A stretch of 64,000 nucleotides of DNA from Citrobacter rodentium NBRC 105723 = DSM 16636. GTDB taxonomy: Bacteria > Pseudomonadota > Gammaproteobacteria > Enterobacterales > Enterobacteriaceae. The translations under genes were made by a program, and so were the position numbers. The DNA lies in the NCBI RefSeq assembly GCF_021278985.1, contig NZ_CP082833.1, positions 4,030,001 to 4,094,000 on the forward strand. The letters are read 5' to 3'. Each line of letters begins with the position of its first letter. Within the stretch, counting starts at the first letter, position 1. Positions 8,133 to 17,047 of this stretch are shown here, piece after piece. The notes under the pieces were generated by a model. It saw only the letters and a list, made by a program, of their open reading frames with translations, did no database searches and was not told the DNA's origin.

Positions 8133-8855
8133 ATGGGAAAACAACATCCCCTGCCCATTCTGATCACCGGTGGCGGCCGTCGCATCGGACTTGCGATCGC
8201 CTGGCATTTTATCCACCAGCAGCAGCCGGTGATTGTCAGCTATCGCACGCACTATCCGGCCATTGACGGGCTGGCGAAAGCCGGCGCGTTATGTCTGCAG
8301 GCCGACTTCTCCACTAACGACGGCGTGCTGGCCTTTGCCGACAAGGTGAAAGAGAGCGCCAACGGGCTACGGGCGATTATTCATAATGCCAGCGCCTGGA
8401 TGGCGGAGAAGCCCGGAACACCGTTGACCGACGTACTGGAGTGCATGTTGCAGATCCACGTCAATGCCCCCTATCTGCTCAATCATGCGCTGGAAGGTAT
8501 GCTGCGCGGTCACGGCCATGCGGCCAGCGACATTATCCATTTTACCGATTACGTGGTGGAGCGCGGCAGCGATAAGCATATCGCGTATGCCGCCAGTAAA
8601 GCCGCGCTGGACAACATGACCCGATCGTTTGCCCGTAAACTGGCGCCGGAAGTGAAAGTGAACGCCATTGCTCCGTCGCTAATCCTGTTTAACGAAGGCG
8701 ACGACGCGGAGTATCGCCAGCTGGCGCTGAATAAATCGCTGATGAAAACGGCACCCGGCGAAAAGGAGGTTATCGATCTCATCGATTATCTTCTGACCAG
8801 TTGCTTTGTAACCGGGCGGAGTTTCGCAGTGGACGGCGGGCGGCACCTGCGTTAA
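8133..8855 (+). CDS. folM: FolM, dihydromonapterin/dihydrofolate reductase (SDR family)
   Basis: The ATG at 8133 is chosen because AAGGAG lies 6 nt before it and the product then has 240 residues, the E. coli length; an in-frame ATG at 8088 has no ribosome site. The protein is a short-chain dehydrogenase with the N-terminal cofactor motif TGGGRRIG and the active-site Y-x3-K in YAASK. FolM reduces dihydromonapterin to tetrahydromonapterin with NADPH and weakly reduces dihydrofolate. Its last 4 bp overlap the end of the converging ydgC. Confidence 0.96.
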   Translation: MGKQHPLPILITGGGRRIGLAIAWHFIHQQQPVIVSYRTHYPAIDGLAKAGALCLQADFSTNDGVLAFADKVKESANGLRAIIHNASAWMAEKPGTPLTDVLECMLQIHVNAPYLLNHALEGMLRGHGHAASDIIHFTDYVVERGSDKHIAYAASKAALDNMTRSFARKLAPEVKVNAIAPSLILFNEGDDAEYRQLALNKSLMKTAPGEKEVIDLIDYLLTSCFVTGRSFAVDGGRHLR

Positions 8856-9187
8856 TGCAGTCTGACCCAGCAAAAAATCAGTAGCCAGGCGCTCAGGCAC
8901 CAGCAGACAACCGCCCCGCCGAGCGCCAGCGGCAGCTTCAGAAAGCCGATGAAATACCACAGCGAGAGCAGATAAACAAAATAGGGAATAATGGACCACA
9001 TGCTGAAAATGATGGTGGTTCTCAGCGCTTCAATCCCGCGCTCGCTGGCGACGATATAGTGGGCCAGCAGCGCAAACGTCGGGAACAGGGGAATCAGGCC
9101 CGCAATATAGTAATTTTTCGTTTTTGCCAGTAAACCAATTATCACCACTACCAGCGCCCCGAGAGCGGCCTTAATCATAAGTCCCAT
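8852..9187 (-). CDS. ydgC: YdgC, GlpM-family inner membrane protein
   Basis: A 111-residue protein with four hydrophobic segments, matching the GlpM family (PF06942). Pseudomonas GlpM was linked to alginate production, but no function is settled for the enterobacterial protein. It converges on folM with a 4-bp overlap at the 3' ends and is divergent from rstA. Conserved basic and Tyr/Trp residues lie near the membrane borders. Function unknown. Confidence 0.9.
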   Translation of the reverse strand: MGLMIKAALGALVVVIIGLLAKTKNYYIAGLIPLFPTFALLAHYIVASERGIEALRTTIIFSMWSIIPYFVYLLSLWYFIGFLKLPLALGGAVVCWCLSAWLLIFCWVRLH

Positions 9188-9313
9188 TGCCTTGCCTTAA
9201 CACATCAATAACATTAGCGTTCAGCATAACGGAAGCAACGCCGTTGAGGAAAGATTAATGGAAGGCAATAACGCCGCGGTGTATGTTAACGTTTTTCGCA
9301 TACTGCAAATGCT

Positions 9314-10048
9314 ATGAATAAGATTGTATTTGTTGAAGACGATCCGGAAGTCGGCGCGCTGATTGCCGCTTATCTGGCAAAGCATGACTTCGACGTGGTT
9401 GTGGAGCCGCGCGGCGATATGGCGGAAGCGCGAATTTTTGAGGTGCAGCCGGATCTGGTGCTGCTCGATATCATGCTTCCCGGTAAAGATGGCATGACGC
9501 TGTGTCGCGATTTACAGGGGCGCTGGCAGGGGCCTGTCGTGCTGCTGACCTCTCTCGACAGCGATATGAACCATATTCTGGCGCTGGAAATGGGCGCCTG
9601 CGACTACATTCTGAAAACCACGCCGCCTGCGGTGTTGCTGGCGCGTTTGCGTCTGCATTTACGCCAGCACGACCGTGCGCCCCATGCCAACGGCATTCAA
9701 AGCGCGGGCCTGGCGTCGCATAATCCCCTGCGGTTTGGCTCGCTGACGGTCGATCCGGTCAATCGTTCGGTGCGCCTCTGCGGCGAGCTGATTGCGCTTT
9801 CCACCGCTGATTTTGAATTGTTGTGGGAACTGGCGACTCACGCCGGACAGGTTATGGACCGCGACGCGCTGCTGAAAAACCTGCGCGGCGTCAGTTACGA
9901 CGGAATGGATCGCAGCGTGGACGTCGCCATTTCCCGCCTGCGTAAAAAGCTCCGCGATAACGCCAGTGAACCCTATCGCATCAAAACCGTGCGCAACAAA
10001 GGGTATCTTTTTGCCCCGCAGGCATGGGACGATGAGCCTGCGCGCTGA
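9314..10048 (+). CDS. rstA: RstA, OmpR-family response regulator
   Basis: A 244-residue two-domain regulator. The receiver domain (about 1-115) has the acidic pair ED at 8-9, the phospho-acceptor Asp52 in LLDIMLPGKDG and the conserved Lys near 102. The C-terminal winged-helix domain (about 145-240) binds DNA. It is phosphorylated by RstB, encoded 12 bp downstream. In E. coli and Salmonella the pair lies under PhoP control and RstA influences RpoS stability and asr expression. I could not find a clean PhoP box in the 126 bp upstream, which are AT-rich. Confidence 0.97.
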   Translation: MNKIVFVEDDPEVGALIAAYLAKHDFDVVVEPRGDMAEARIFEVQPDLVLLDIMLPGKDGMTLCRDLQGRWQGPVVLLTSLDSDMNHILALEMGACDYILKTTPPAVLLARLRLHLRQHDRAPHANGIQSAGLASHNPLRFGSLTVDPVNRSVRLCGELIALSTADFELLWELATHAGQVMDRDALLKNLRGVSYDGMDRSVDVAISRLRKKLRDNASEPYRIKTVRNKGYLFAPQAWDDEPAR

Positions 10049-10060
10049 CCGGAGCTTGCC

Positions 10061-11347
10061 ATGAAAAAGCTGTTTGTGCAGTTTTATCTCCTGCTGTTCG
10101 TCTGCTTTCTGGTGATGACCCTGCTGGTCGGGCTGGTGTATAAATTCACCGCCGAACGCGCCGGAAGGCAGTCGCTGGATGACCTGATGAAAAGCTCGCT
10201 GTACCTGATGCGCAGCGAACTGCGTGAAATCCCACCGCGCGACTGGGGCAAAACGATTAAACGCATGGACCTGAATCTCTCATTCGATCTGCGCGTCGAG
10301 CCGCTGTCAAAATTCCGGCTGGATGCGGCATCGATGCAGCGTCTGCGTCAGGGCGATATTATTGCGCTGGACGAAGAGTACACCTTTATTCAGCGTATTC
10401 CGCGCAGCCATTATGTGCTGACCGTCGGTCCGGTGCCCTATCTCTATTTTTTGCATCAGATGCGCCTGCTGGATATCGCACTGATGGCGTTTATCGCCAT
10501 TTCCCTCGCCCTGCCGGTGTTTATCTGGATGCGCCCGCACTGGCAGGAGATGCTTCGCCTGGAGGCCGCCGCCCAGCGTTTCGGCACAGGCCATTTGAGC
10601 GAGCGTCTGCATTTTGACAGCGGTTCCAGCTTCGAACGGCTGGGCATTGCTTTTAATCAGATGGCGGACAATATCGCTGCGCTGATCGCCAGTAAAAAGC
10701 AGCTGACCGATGGCATTGCCCATGAGCTGCGCACTCCGCTGGTTCGCCTGCGCTATCGGCTGGAGATGAGTGAAAACCTCAGCGAGCAGGAAACGCAGGC
10801 CCTCAATCGGGATATCGGGCAACTCGAAGCGCTCATTGAGGAGCTGCTCACCTATGCTCGCCTCGACAGACCGCAGAACGAACTGCAACTGAGCAAACCT
10901 GACCTCCCCGCCTGGCTTGCCTCGCACATTGAGGATGTGCAGAGCGTGAACCCTGAGCGAACGCTGCTTCTCTCCCCGCTCGTTTCCGGCGATTACGGCG
11001 CGCTGGATCTGCGGCTGATGGAACGGGTGGTGGATAATCTGCTCAACAACGCCCTGCGCTACTGCCGCTCGACCGTACAGATTAGCCTCCAGTTACACGG
11101 CAATCTGGCGACGCTGCGGGTCGATGACGATGGCCCCGGAATTGCGCCGCAGGCGCGCGAGACGGTATTTGAGCCTTTCGTTCGTCTGGACCCCAGTCGC
11201 GATCGGGCCACCGGCGGCTGCGGCCTGGGACTGGCAATCGTCCGATCGGTTTCTCAGGCGATGGAGGGCACCGTGAGCTGTGAGCAGAGCGAGATGGGCG
11301 GCGCGCGGTTTATCTTCCGCTGGCCGGTACGCCAGCTGGCGGGTTAA
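10061..11347 (+). CDS. rstB: RstB, sensor histidine kinase
   Basis: A 428-residue inner-membrane kinase. Hydrophobic segments at about 4-26 and 136-156 flank a small periplasmic sensor domain. A HAMP linker follows, then the phospho-accepting His221 in the H-box HELRTPLVRLR. The ATP-binding domain has the N-box NLLNNALRYC, the G1 box DDGPGIAP and the G2 box GLGLAIVRS. It partners RstA, the upstream gene in the same operon. It is five residues shorter than the E. coli protein, with no missing motif. Confidence 0.97.
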   Translation: MKKLFVQFYLLLFVCFLVMTLLVGLVYKFTAERAGRQSLDDLMKSSLYLMRSELREIPPRDWGKTIKRMDLNLSFDLRVEPLSKFRLDAASMQRLRQGDIIALDEEYTFIQRIPRSHYVLTVGPVPYLYFLHQMRLLDIALMAFIAISLALPVFIWMRPHWQEMLRLEAAAQRFGTGHLSERLHFDSGSSFERLGIAFNQMADNIAALIASKKQLTDGIAHELRTPLVRLRYRLEMSENLSEQETQALNRDIGQLEALIEELLTYARLDRPQNELQLSKPDLPAWLASHIEDVQSVNPERTLLLSPLVSGDYGALDLRLMERVVDNLLNNALRYCRSTVQISLQLHGNLATLRVDDDGPGIAPQARETVFEPFVRLDPSRDRATGGCGLGLAIVRSVSQAMEGTVSCEQSEMGGARFIFRWPVRQLAG

Positions 11348-11376
11348 TTCCCTCCTGCCTGACACAAATTACACCG

Positions 11377-11405
11377 TGGTCACAGGCGATAAATCGTGCT
11401 ATACA
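11377..11405 (+). promoter_or_regulatory. Putative tus promoter abutting TerB
   Basis: TGGTCA (11377-11382) and TATACA (11400-11405) are separated by 17 bp. The predicted start falls inside the Ter site, which fits the known autorepression of tus by Tus bound at TerB. The -35 element is weak. Confidence 0.45.
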
Positions 11406-11427
11406 TATAGTATGTTGTAACTAATTA
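11405..11427 (+). other. TerB replication termination site
   Basis: The 23-bp element contains the Ter core G-N-ATGTTGTAACTAA (11410-11424), identical to E. coli TerB over that core. The G at 11410 pairs with the cytosine that flips into Tus in the locked complex, so the non-permissive face is on the left. Forks moving in the direction of increasing coordinate should be stopped. As in E. coli, the site sits just upstream of tus, 9 bp before its ATG, and doubles as the autoregulatory operator. Confidence 0.95.
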
Positions 11428-11436
11428 GGTAGTCTA

Positions 11437-12366
11437 ATGGCCCGTTACGATATCGTTGACCGACTGAACAGCACCTTTCGCCAGATGGAGCAGGCGCTCG
11501 CCGCCCTGACCGAAGAGCTTGGGCAGCATCGTCTGATGATTGCCCGCGTCTTTTCGCTGCCGGAAGTGAGCAAAGAAGATGAGCATAACCCGCTGAACGC
11601 TATTGCGGTGAAACAGCACCTCGGCAAAGAGGCCGCCGCGCTCGCGCTCCAGCATTACCGGCATCTGTTTATTCAGCAACAGTCCGAGAGGCGCAGCAGT
11701 AAAGCGGCGGTGCGTCTGCCCGGCGTGCTCTGCTATCAGGTGGATAACGCCAGTCAGACTGCCCTGCAACGTCAGGTACAGCATATTAACCAGCTTAAAA
11801 CCACCTTTGAGCATATTGTGACGGTGGAATCCGGCCTCCCCTCCGCCGCGCGTTTTGAATGGGTGCATCGTCATCTGCCCGGTCTGATCACGCTGAACGC
11901 CTACCGGACCCTGACGGTGATTCACGATCCGGCAACGCTGCGTTTTGGCTGGGCCAACAAGCACATCATCAAGAATCTGAGCCGCGATGAGGTACTGGCG
12001 CAGCTGGAGAAGAGTCTTAAATCACCCCGTAGCGTACATCCGTGGACGCGGGAACAGTGGCAGGCAAAGCTGGAACGCGAATATCAGGATATCGCCGCGC
12101 TGCCGCAGCAGGCAAAACTGAAAATTAAGCGCCCGGTAAAAGTGCAGCCCATCGCCAGGGTCTGGTATAAAGGCGTGCAGAAACAGGTCCAGCACGCCTG
12201 TCCGACGCCGCTGATTGCCTTGATCAATACCGATAATGGCGCAGGCGTGCCTGATATTGGCGGACTGCTGGACTACGATGCCGCCAACGTACAGCATCGT
12301 TACAAACCGCAGGCGCAGCCGCTACGACTTATCATTCCGCGGCTGCACCTGTACGTGGCGGATTAA
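11437..12366 (+). CDS. tus: Tus, DNA replication terminus site-binding protein
   Basis: A 309-residue protein with the same length as E. coli Tus and strong similarity throughout, including the basic central region that contacts Ter DNA. Monomeric Tus bound to a Ter site blocks the replicative helicase from one side only and so confines fork fusion to the terminus region. The gene directly follows a TerB site that overlaps its promoter, an arrangement that gives autorepression. Its last 4 bp overlap the end of the converging fumC. Confidence 0.97.
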   Translation: MARYDIVDRLNSTFRQMEQALAALTEELGQHRLMIARVFSLPEVSKEDEHNPLNAIAVKQHLGKEAAALALQHYRHLFIQQQSERRSSKAAVRLPGVLCYQVDNASQTALQRQVQHINQLKTTFEHIVTVESGLPSAARFEWVHRHLPGLITLNAYRTLTVIHDPATLRFGWANKHIIKNLSRDEVLAQLEKSLKSPRSVHPWTREQWQAKLEREYQDIAALPQQAKLKIKRPVKVQPIARVWYKGVQKQVQHACPTPLIALINTDNGAGVPDIGGLLDYDAANVQHRYKPQAQPLRLIIPRLHLYVAD

Positions 12367-13766
12367 CGCGCCGTCGGCAGACTACCGACCATCTGCTCTG
12401 GCCGCACCCAGCGGTCAAACTCCTCTTCGCTGAGATAGCCCAGCGCCAGAGCAGCCGCCTTCAGCGTCAGCCCCTCTTTATGCGCTTTTTTGGCGATTTC
12501 CGCCGCTTTGTCATAGCCAATATGGGTATTCAGCGCGGTCACCAACATCAGCGACTCATTAAGCAGCTGACTGATACGCTCACGGTTCGGTTCAATGCCG
12601 ACCGCGCAGTGGGTGTTAAAGCTCTCCATTCCGTCAGCCAGCAAACGCACCGATTGCAGGAAGTTATGGATCACCATCGGACGATAGACGTTCAGCTCAA
12701 AGTTCCCCGACGCGCCGCCCATGTTGATCGCCACATCGTTGCCCATCACCTGACAGCAGAGCATTGTCAGCGCTTCACACTGGGTCGGGTTCACCTTCCC
12801 CGGCATGATCGAGCTGCCCGGTTCGTTTTCCGGAATGGCGATTTCGCTGATACCGCAGCGCGGACCGGAGGCCAGCCAGCGCACATCGTTGGCGATTTTC
12901 ATTAGCGAGGCGGCCAGCCCCTTGAGCGCGCCGTGGGCATGCACCAGCGCATCGCAGGTCGCCAGCGCTTCAAATTTATTTGGCGCGGTGACGAAAGGCG
13001 CGCAGGTAATAACCGCCAGCTCATCCGCGACCCGGCGGGCATATTCCGGATGGGTGTTTAGCCCCGTGCCGACCGCCGTACCGCCCAGCGCCAGCTCCGC
13101 TACGTGCGGCAGGCTGTTCTCGATGTGCTTAAGATTGTGTTCCAGCATCGCCGCCCAGCCGGAGATCTCCTGCCCCAGCGTCAGCGGCGTGGCGTCCTGT
13201 AAGTGGGTGCGGCCAATTTTGACGATATCCGCAAAGGCATGGGATTTATCACTTAACGTTTGCGTTAAGGCTTTCAGTTGCGGAATCAGCTGTTTACGCA
13301 GCGCCAGCAGCGCGGCGACGTGCATTGCCGTCGGGAAAACGTCGTTCGAACTCTGGCTCTTGTTGACGTCATCATTCGGATGCACTTTACGCTCCATGCC
13401 GCGCACGCCGCCCAGCAGTTCGCTTGCCCGGTTCGCCAGCACTTCGTTCATGTTCATATTGCTCTGCGTACCCGACCCGGTTTGCCAGATCGCCAGCGGA
13501 AATTCATCGGCATGTTTGTCCGCCAGCACTTCATCCGCCGCCTGCATAATGGCAGACGCCTTTTCGGCTGACAGCAGACCTAAATCCTCATTAACTTTTG
13601 CCGCGGCGCGTTTGGTCAGCGCCAGCGCGTGGATCAGCGAGACGGGCATTTTCTCAGTGGAAATGCGAAAATGCTCCAGAGAACGTTGAGTTTGCGCGCC
13701 CCATAGCTTATCCGCCGGAACATCTATCGCACCCATCGAATCTTTCTCGCGGCGTACCGTTACCAT
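12363..13766 (-). CDS. fumC: FumC, class II fumarate hydratase
   Basis: A 467-residue iron-independent fumarase that interconverts fumarate and malate. The fumarase/aspartase signature GSSIMPGKVNP is present, with the catalytic serine in its flexible loop, and the His of the active site lies in GRTHLQDATPLT. The length equals E. coli FumC. In E. coli FumC is made under oxidative stress or iron limitation through SoxRS, when FumA is inactivated. It follows fumA on the same strand with 140 bp between them and a fumA terminator, so it probably also has its own promoter. Confidence 0.98.
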   Translation of the reverse strand: MVTVRREKDSMGAIDVPADKLWGAQTQRSLEHFRISTEKMPVSLIHALALTKRAAAKVNEDLGLLSAEKASAIMQAADEVLADKHADEFPLAIWQTGSGTQSNMNMNEVLANRASELLGGVRGMERKVHPNDDVNKSQSSNDVFPTAMHVAALLALRKQLIPQLKALTQTLSDKSHAFADIVKIGRTHLQDATPLTLGQEISGWAAMLEHNLKHIENSLPHVAELALGGTAVGTGLNTHPEYARRVADELAVITCAPFVTAPNKFEALATCDALVHAHGALKGLAASLMKIANDVRWLASGPRCGISEIAIPENEPGSSIMPGKVNPTQCEALTMLCCQVMGNDVAINMGGASGNFELNVYRPMVIHNFLQSVRLLADGMESFNTHCAVGIEPNRERISQLLNESLMLVTALNTHIGYDKAAEIAKKAHKEGLTLKAAALALGYLSEEEFDRWVRPEQMVGSLPTAR

Positions 13767-13875
13767 GACCTGCTCCTTACATAATATGTTGATTAGGTTA
13801 AGTTCGACATTGCCCGCTTGCTTACGGTCTTATCAGTATTAACGATGATCGCCCGTTCGTTTGGTGGTTCGTGCG

Positions 13876-13900
13876 ATAAAAAAACCGCCCCGGAGGGCGG
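13876..13900 (-). terminator. Rho-independent terminator of fumA
   Basis: A 6-bp GC stem (CCGCCC / GGGCGG, loop CGGA) immediately follows the fumA stop on the minus strand and is followed by a seven-T run. Some read-through to fumC is possible. Confidence 0.85.
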
Positions 13901-13906
13901 CTGACG

Positions 13907-15553
13907 TTACTTAACGCAGCGTGCGCACTGCGACGTCTGAATCTGCTGGAAGAAGTCGTTACCTTTATCATCCACCAGGATAAAGGCCGGAAAATCCTCC
14001 ACTTCAATTTTCCAGATCGCTTCCATGCCAAGTTCAGGATACTCGACGCATTCAAGGCTCTTAATACTGCCCTGCGCCAGCACCGCCGCCGGACCGCCGA
14101 TGCTGCCGAGATAGAAGCCGCCATGCTTGCGGCAGGCGTCGGTGACCTGCTGGCTGCGGTTGCCTTTCGCCAGCATAATCATGCTGCCGCCAGCCGCCTG
14201 GAGCTGATCGACATAGGAGTCCATCCGTCCGGCGGTGGTCGGACCGAGCGAACCGGAGGCATACCCTTCCGGCGTTTTGGCCGGACCGGCGTAATAGATG
14301 GGATGATCTTTCACGTACTGCGGCAGCCCTTCGCCGCGATCCAGACGTTCTTTCAGTTTGGCGTGGGCGATATCGCGACCAACAATAATGGTTCCGTTCA
14401 GCGACAGGCGCGTGGAAACCGGATATTGCGACAGCTGCGCCAGGATTTCTTGCATTGGACGGTTCAGATCAACGCGCACCGCCTCTCCCTCACCCGCCTG
14501 GCGCAGTTCCGGCGGAATATATTTCCCCGGATTATGCTCCAGCTTCTCGATCCAGATCCCCTTACGGTTAATCTTCGCTTTAATATTGCGATCGGCAGAA
14601 CAGGAGACGCCCATACCGACCGGGCAGGAGGCGCCGTGACGCGGCAGACGGATCACCCGGATATCGTGAGCGAAATATTTGCCGCCGAACTGCGCGCCCA
14701 GCCCCAGATTCTGCGCCTCGACCAGCAGCTCTTTTTCCAGCGCTACGTCGCGGAACGCCTGGCCGTGCTCGTTTCCTTCCGTCGGCAGCTCGTCGTAATA
14801 TTTCGCCGAAGCCAGTTTTACGGTTTTCAGCGTCGCTTCGGCAGAGGTTCCGCCAATCACAAAGGCGATGTGATACGGCGGACAGGCCGCGGTGCCGAGA
14901 GTGCGCATTTTATCGACCAGATAGTTTTTCAGTTTGCCCGGCGTTAACAGCGCTTTGGTTTCCTGGTAGAGGTATGTCTTGTTTGCCGAGCCGCCGCCTT
15001 TGGCAATGCAGAGGAATTTGTACTCATCGCCGTCCACGGCGTACAGGTCAATTTGCGCAGGCAGGTTAGTGCCGGTATTGACCTCTTTATACATATCCAG
15101 CGCGGCATTTTGCGAGTAGCGCAGGTTGTCTTCGGTATAGGTGTCATATACCCCACGCGCCAGCGCGGCTTCATCGCCGCCGCCGGTCCATACGCGCTGC
15201 CCTTTTTTACCGACGATGATGGCCGTGCCGGTATCCTGGCAGGTTGGCAGGATACCTTTCGCCGCAATGTCGGAGTTACGCAGAAACTGGAGCGCGACGT
15301 ACTTGTCGTTTTCACTGGCCTCGGGGTCGTGCAGAATATCGGCGACCTGCTGCTGATGCGCCGGACGCAGCATAAACGAAGCATCGTGGAAAGCCTGGCG
15401 CGCCAGCAGCGTGAGGGCTTCGGGAGCGACCTTCAGGATCTCCTGACCGGCAAATTCGGTAACGGAAACGTGTTCGCTGGTCAGCAGGTAATATTCGGTA
15501 TCATCCTTTTTGAGGGGAAAAGGTTCCTGATAATGGAAGGGTTTGTTTGACAT
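13907..15553 (-). CDS. fumA: FumA, class I [4Fe-4S] fumarate hydratase
   Basis: A 548-residue class I fumarase of the usual length. The N-terminal alpha domain and C-terminal beta domain are fused as in E. coli FumA. The three cluster-binding cysteines are visible in LPTCQDTGTA, TAACPPYH and VSCSADRN. It is the main aerobic TCA-cycle fumarase and is sensitive to superoxide; fumC downstream is the resistant back-up. It is divergent from manA, with about 217 bp between them. Confidence 0.98.
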   Translation of the reverse strand: MSNKPFHYQEPFPLKKDDTEYYLLTSEHVSVTEFAGQEILKVAPEALTLLARQAFHDASFMLRPAHQQQVADILHDPEASENDKYVALQFLRNSDIAAKGILPTCQDTGTAIIVGKKGQRVWTGGGDEAALARGVYDTYTEDNLRYSQNAALDMYKEVNTGTNLPAQIDLYAVDGDEYKFLCIAKGGGSANKTYLYQETKALLTPGKLKNYLVDKMRTLGTAACPPYHIAFVIGGTSAEATLKTVKLASAKYYDELPTEGNEHGQAFRDVALEKELLVEAQNLGLGAQFGGKYFAHDIRVIRLPRHGASCPVGMGVSCSADRNIKAKINRKGIWIEKLEHNPGKYIPPELRQAGEGEAVRVDLNRPMQEILAQLSQYPVSTRLSLNGTIIVGRDIAHAKLKERLDRGEGLPQYVKDHPIYYAGPAKTPEGYASGSLGPTTAGRMDSYVDQLQAAGGSMIMLAKGNRSQQVTDACRKHGGFYLGSIGGPAAVLAQGSIKSLECVEYPELGMEAIWKIEVEDFPAFILVDDKGNDFFQQIQTSQCARCVK

Positions 15554-15770
15554 TGTTCTCTCACTTACTGCTCGGTCTGATTTTCTTAGGCTTCAGGGCA
15601 GATGTTCCGTTGCCCTCGTTAAAAGCGAGTAACACTATCCTACACAATTTTTTAACAAAAACTGAGACAAGTACGACTTTTTGCGCGCAGAGGTTACTTC
15701 CCGCAGGTTTCTTGGTTTAATAACCGCATTCATTTCGACATCATTTTCTAAATTGAAACAGGGCATTGAA

Positions 15771-16946
15771 ATGCAAAAACTGATCAACTCGGTGCAGAAC
15801 TACGCATGGGGCAGTAAAACGGCGTTGACGGAGCTTTACGGCATCGCCAATCCGCAGCAGTTGCCGATGGCGGAACTGTGGATGGGCGCGCACCCGAAAA
15901 GCAGCTCGCAGGTGGTTGACGCCAGCGGTCAGCGCGTATCGCTGCGCGACGTTATTGAAGCGGATAAATCCAGACTGCTGGGCGATGCCGTCGCCCGACG
16001 CTTCGGCGAATTGCCTTTCCTGTTTAAAGTATTGTGCGCCGCGCAGCCGCTCTCTATCCAGGTGCACCCCAACAAGCGCAACTCTGAGCTTGGCTTCGCG
16101 AAAGAGAACGTCGCCGGCATCCCAATGGATGCCGCTGAGCGCAACTATAAAGATCCGAACCATAAACCAGAGCTGGTTTTTGCCCTGACGCCGTTCCTGG
16201 CGATGAACGCGTTTCGCGAATTCTCCGAGATTGTTTCCCTGCTGCAGCCGGTCGCGGGCGCCCATACCGCTATCGCCCATTTTCTTGAAGCGCCAGACGC
16301 TGAGCGCCTGAGCGCCCTGTTTGCCGCTCTGCTGAATATGCAGGGGGAAGAAAAGTCGCGCGCGCTGGCGATTCTGAAAGCCGCGCTGGAGACGCAGAGC
16401 GGCGAGCCGTGGCAAACAATTCGCCTGATCGGCGAATTTTATCCCGATGACAGCGGCCTCTTCTCGCCGCTGCTGTTAAACGTGGTGAAGCTGAATCCCG
16501 GCGAAGCGATGTTCCTGTTCGCCGAGACGCCGCACGCCTATTTGCAGGGGGTGGCGCTGGAGGTGATGGCGAACTCCGATAACGTACTGCGCGCTGGCCT
16601 GACGCCAAAATATATCGATATTCCGGAGCTGGTCGCCAACGTTAAGTTTGAGGCCAAGCCAGCGGATCGGCTGCTAACCGCTCCGCTGACCAGTGGTGCG
16701 GAACAGGACTTCCCTATTCCGGTTGATGATTTCGCCTTCTCGCTGCACGATCTCAGCGCGCAACAGGCGGAAATCGCTCAGCAGAGCGCGGCAATCCTGT
16801 TTTGCGTGGAGGGAGAAGCCACGCTCCGTAAAGGCGAGCAAAGTCTGACGCTTAAGCCCGGCGAATCGGCGTTCATTAGCGCCGCGGAGTCCCCGGTCAG
16901 CGTCAGCGGCGCAGGCCGTCTGGCACGGGTGTATAACAAGTTATAG
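15771..16946 (+). CDS. manA: ManA, mannose-6-phosphate isomerase (type I)
   Basis: The ATG at 15771 gives MQKLINSVQNYAWG and 391 residues, the E. coli length; an earlier in-frame ATG at 15681 adds unrelated sequence. The zinc site of type I phosphomannose isomerases is visible as QVHPNK (near residue 97), the Glu in HKPELV and the His in AETPHAYLQG. It interconverts mannose-6-phosphate and fructose-6-phosphate, linking mannose use to glycolysis and supplying GDP-mannose precursors. It appears to be monocistronic. Confidence 0.98.
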   Translation: MQKLINSVQNYAWGSKTALTELYGIANPQQLPMAELWMGAHPKSSSQVVDASGQRVSLRDVIEADKSRLLGDAVARRFGELPFLFKVLCAAQPLSIQVHPNKRNSELGFAKENVAGIPMDAAERNYKDPNHKPELVFALTPFLAMNAFREFSEIVSLLQPVAGAHTAIAHFLEAPDAERLSALFAALLNMQGEEKSRALAILKAALETQSGEPWQTIRLIGEFYPDDSGLFSPLLLNVVKLNPGEAMFLFAETPHAYLQGVALEVMANSDNVLRAGLTPKYIDIPELVANVKFEAKPADRLLTAPLTSGAEQDFPIPVDDFAFSLHDLSAQQAEIAQQSAAILFCVEGEATLRKGEQSLTLKPGESAFISAAESPVSVSGAGRLARVYNKL

Positions 16947-17047
16947 CAACTTACTGAATTTTTTAACAACTCTTGCTAAGCTAGTAGAAGGTCTTAGCGT
17001 TCTCCAGGCGGCCCGTGCTGCCTGGTTTCATTTTATGGATAAACAAT

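Noticed and set aside
9188..9313. A PhoP box upstream of rstA, expected from E. coli
   Set aside because: TGTTAACGTTTTT near 9285 is only loosely similar and has the wrong spacing, so I did not annotate it.
12805..13689. A 294-codon frame on the plus strand opposite fumC
   Set aside because: The fumC gene is complete with all signature motifs. The antisense product is Ser/Ala/Cys-rich with no domain or plausible start signal.
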